A stretch of DNA of 64,000 bases, taken from Tetragonia tetragonoides (taxonomy: Eukaryota; Streptophyta; Magnoliopsida; Caryophyllales; Aizoaceae). Below, in pieces: positions 61,846 to 64,000 of the stretch (position 1 is its first letter; every line of letters begins with the position of its first letter). Under the pieces are notes generated by a model, which did no database searches, had not been told where the DNA came from, and was given only the letters and a program-made list of their open reading frames with translations. The stretch lies in assembly GCA_038025085.1 (NCBI GenBank), contig CM076154.1:35382501-35446500 (forward strand). Reading direction: 5' to 3'. Made by a program: the position numbers and the translations under genes.

Positions 61846-64000
61846 GGCAAAAGAGGAGAGAGAATGTTACAGAGAGAGAGTTTAATTGCAAAGGTGCTAA
61901 TTGATTTTGAGGGGATGATTTTAATAAGAGTGATTACAATTTACAAGGCATTGCATAAGGGGAAGAGAATGATTCCATTCGAAAGTTGGAAGCTGGAAGT
62001 TGATTCCTTTTAGAATTGTTAAGAGGACAGACATGCAACGGAAAGTCGCACCTTGAGACGTTTCGTCTGAAAATTACTCGTATTTTTCCTTTTTTTTTTT
62101 CTTTTTTCCTTTCCTTTACTTTTTTTTTTCCGCGTCACCTTGAAATGGCCTCATACCAATTTTTATGAAAAAAATTTAATTGATAATTTTTATCATCTAA
62201 ATGAAAACACATTCTCAAAAAATAAGAAAAAAATATGATTTTTACTTCACAAGCTCCTAATCAATATAATGACTCTCGAATTTACAATTAGTGGTGTAAA
62301 GGTCAAATCTTTTTCTTCTCGAGTCTGGATTATTTACAACATGAGTTTAAAATATCGTATAGGGTCTACTTATTTATTAATGAACAAGCTTTAACCTGAT
62401 TACCTATATTTGATTTGCTTCATTCTCTATAAATATGTAACTCTTGTACTTGAAAGTTGGAACACCTTTACTTGTCATCCTTGTTCCAATAGGAGATACT
62501 TGCACTCATCGAGAGATACAATGTGCATTGTGATATGAAGTTTGGTACAAAAGTAGTCACAAATCACAAAGTTAGCTCGTAAGTTAGTCCATTTCAAATC
62601 ATGCAAGTTAAGCAATAATAGACCTTCTACTTGCTATAGCCTATACTATAATACTCAAAGGACAACCACTTGTACTAAAGAACTTAAGAAAAATCGAGTA
62701 TTTAGACTCCATAATTAGTTCAAATGAACTTGATAAGGACTTGATAATTGATATATTGCACTTCATATATGCTAGTTAAACTCGCTAATAAGATATGTAA
62801 CCAAAAAAAAAAAACTCGCTAATAAGATCTTAATTTAATGGTCAACAGTGAGGTTTCGGGTACATTTGTCATTTATAGGCTCAACAAAAATTGTTAGTTC
62901 AAACGAATGTAATAAGTCGTAATTTTATTCGATCAACACTCTAAAAAGAGGGATAGGCATATCATATATGCTCAATAATATTCAAGACTAGTTTGAAGCC
63001 CGTGCGATGCACGAGTTCATGTTACATTTTTAATTTAATTTAATATTACGCTAATAATGCATTTAATGATTTTTTTAATACTCTTTACTTAGGTGGTACG
63101 TCTAATTTCTCCCAATAAATTTTTACTTATATGTTCTAAATATATTGTAAATGCATCTTGTTCTGAAGTATTTTTCGATCTGAATCTGATGGTATAATTT
63201 TTGTTATTTTTTAAGAAGTATAGATAGAAAATGTTACTTATGTTCTTGAATATATGACGAAAACCTTTTAAAACTCTATTGGTTTATCAATATCTAATTT
63301 CACGCCGGTAAGGATGCTAAGACTCCTAAACGATTTCCACTAATTATTTTTTGTCTTTATTTTCGCTTAGGTGGCGCGCTATTAAAATTCTCGCCTTCGT
63401 GGCGTGCCTCATAACGCCCGAAATATGCCTCCTTTATATATATATATATATATATATATTGATTGATTATTTGGCACTCCCAAGTCCTAACTCTCGAATA
63501 GTATTCCATCCGCCAGGACCGCAACCTTGTGTTGTTACATCATATGGCAAGAATCAAGCCACACCTTTTTCTTTTCTATTCTTTTTTTTTTTTTTGTTGC
63601 TAATCGCCTTTCACAAAAACTTCTCTAATACTGTCTTTCCACCATGTTGTAAGTTGTAACCGCAACTTTAAAATCACAAAGAAAAAAGAAAAAATAAATG
63701 ACGAAGGCCTCAAATTTTAGCCGCTAAAATCAGCAACAATGAAGTTAAGAGGTTCGTTACAAACAAAAGTTCATGCAAAAAGGATTATATCATTGGTAGG
63801 AGGGTAATAACAAGAACAATTCTCCATCTTAGAAAAGACTCAAATGGTCGAAATTGATGAATGGCACTCAAGGCCACTCCTTAAACCTTATCTTACATGG
63901 CTGCCAGGAGAAAAGCATAGGGGGCACACAAAATGGACGAATATCGTGTTTGTGGGGGCATCAATACTTCTAATAACACACCAGGCACATGCCAAGTTAT
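61846..64000. other. Upstream flank and repeats; no gene recognised
   Basis: Short GA tracts (61,855-61,880) lie in the presumed leader of the HAD/flavokinase-like gene. Otherwise the sequence is AT-rich with poly-T/poly-A runs and a (TA)n at 63,437-63,461. The segment 62,990-63,460 is a repeat copy (separate entry). The last 150 bp could belong to a gene beyond the window, but nothing in it can be identified. Confidence 0.4.
62990..63462. mobile_element. Non-autonomous repeat with a cgtgcgatgcacg hairpin
   Basis: It opens near cccgtgcgatgcacg (about 63,000-63,013), a perfect short hairpin often seen at one end of a plant repeat family. It closes with cgaaatatgcc then ctttatatata. Several internal blocks match 41,928-42,310 in order. 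It may be a Helitron derivative, but the required terminal features were not verified. Confidence 0.5.

Overview
This is nuclear DNA from a flowering plant, most likely a eudicot. Its genes have many GT-AG introns, AT-rich introns and intergenic DNA, and plant-specific families, with dense small transposons. I cannot name the species.

Layout. 1-11,200: a broken S-domain receptor kinase gene (+, 1635-4744). A 4.24 kb LINE (4770-9010) with a perfect 13-bp target duplication sits 12 bp past its stop codon. Two diverged copies of one segment (about 1-260 and 10,931-11,200) flank the pair. 12,772-15,101 (-): two-exon bHLH transcription factor. 15,780-18,300: transposon debris. 18,541-20,249 (-): two-exon plant O-methyltransferase. 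20,250-25,050: no host gene found; it holds a MITE, a tRNA-derived SINE and a roughly 0.9 kb fold-back made of two inverted copies of a gene fragment. 25,053-27,047 (-): RTF1/VIP5-like subunit of the PAF1 complex. A Mutator-like element (29,343-30,423, 9-bp target duplication) lies in its upstream region, followed by a hAT-type MITE (30,758-31,236, 8-bp target duplication). 32,214-36,965 (-): chloroplast ketol-acid reductoisomerase, ten exons, 588 aa. 37,000-39,500: nested repeats. 39,637-41,646 (+): three-exon plant protein of unknown function. 43,326-49,567 (-): UBC13-type E2, eight exons, 153 aa. 49,763 to about 56,240 (-): a second LINE, nearly full length, with an RNase H domain; its 3' end is about 195 bp upstream of the UBC13 start codon. 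57,678-61,845 (-): ten-exon HAD phosphatase with a diverged flavokinase-like C-terminus (378 aa). 62,000-64,000: repeats, no gene seen.

The host genes do not form a pathway. They are an ordinary mix: branched-chain amino-acid synthesis, chromatin and transcription, ubiquitin signalling, flavin/HAD metabolism, specialised methylation. All exon joins were worked out by hand from GT/AG sites and reading phase. The ketol-acid reductoisomerase, UBC13 and HAD/flavokinase models close in frame at family-typical lengths, which supports them strongly.

The least ordinary items are the fold-back locus at 22.4-23.3 kb, the transposons placed directly upstream of RTF1 and UBC13, and the flavokinase-like domain that lacks its signature motif.
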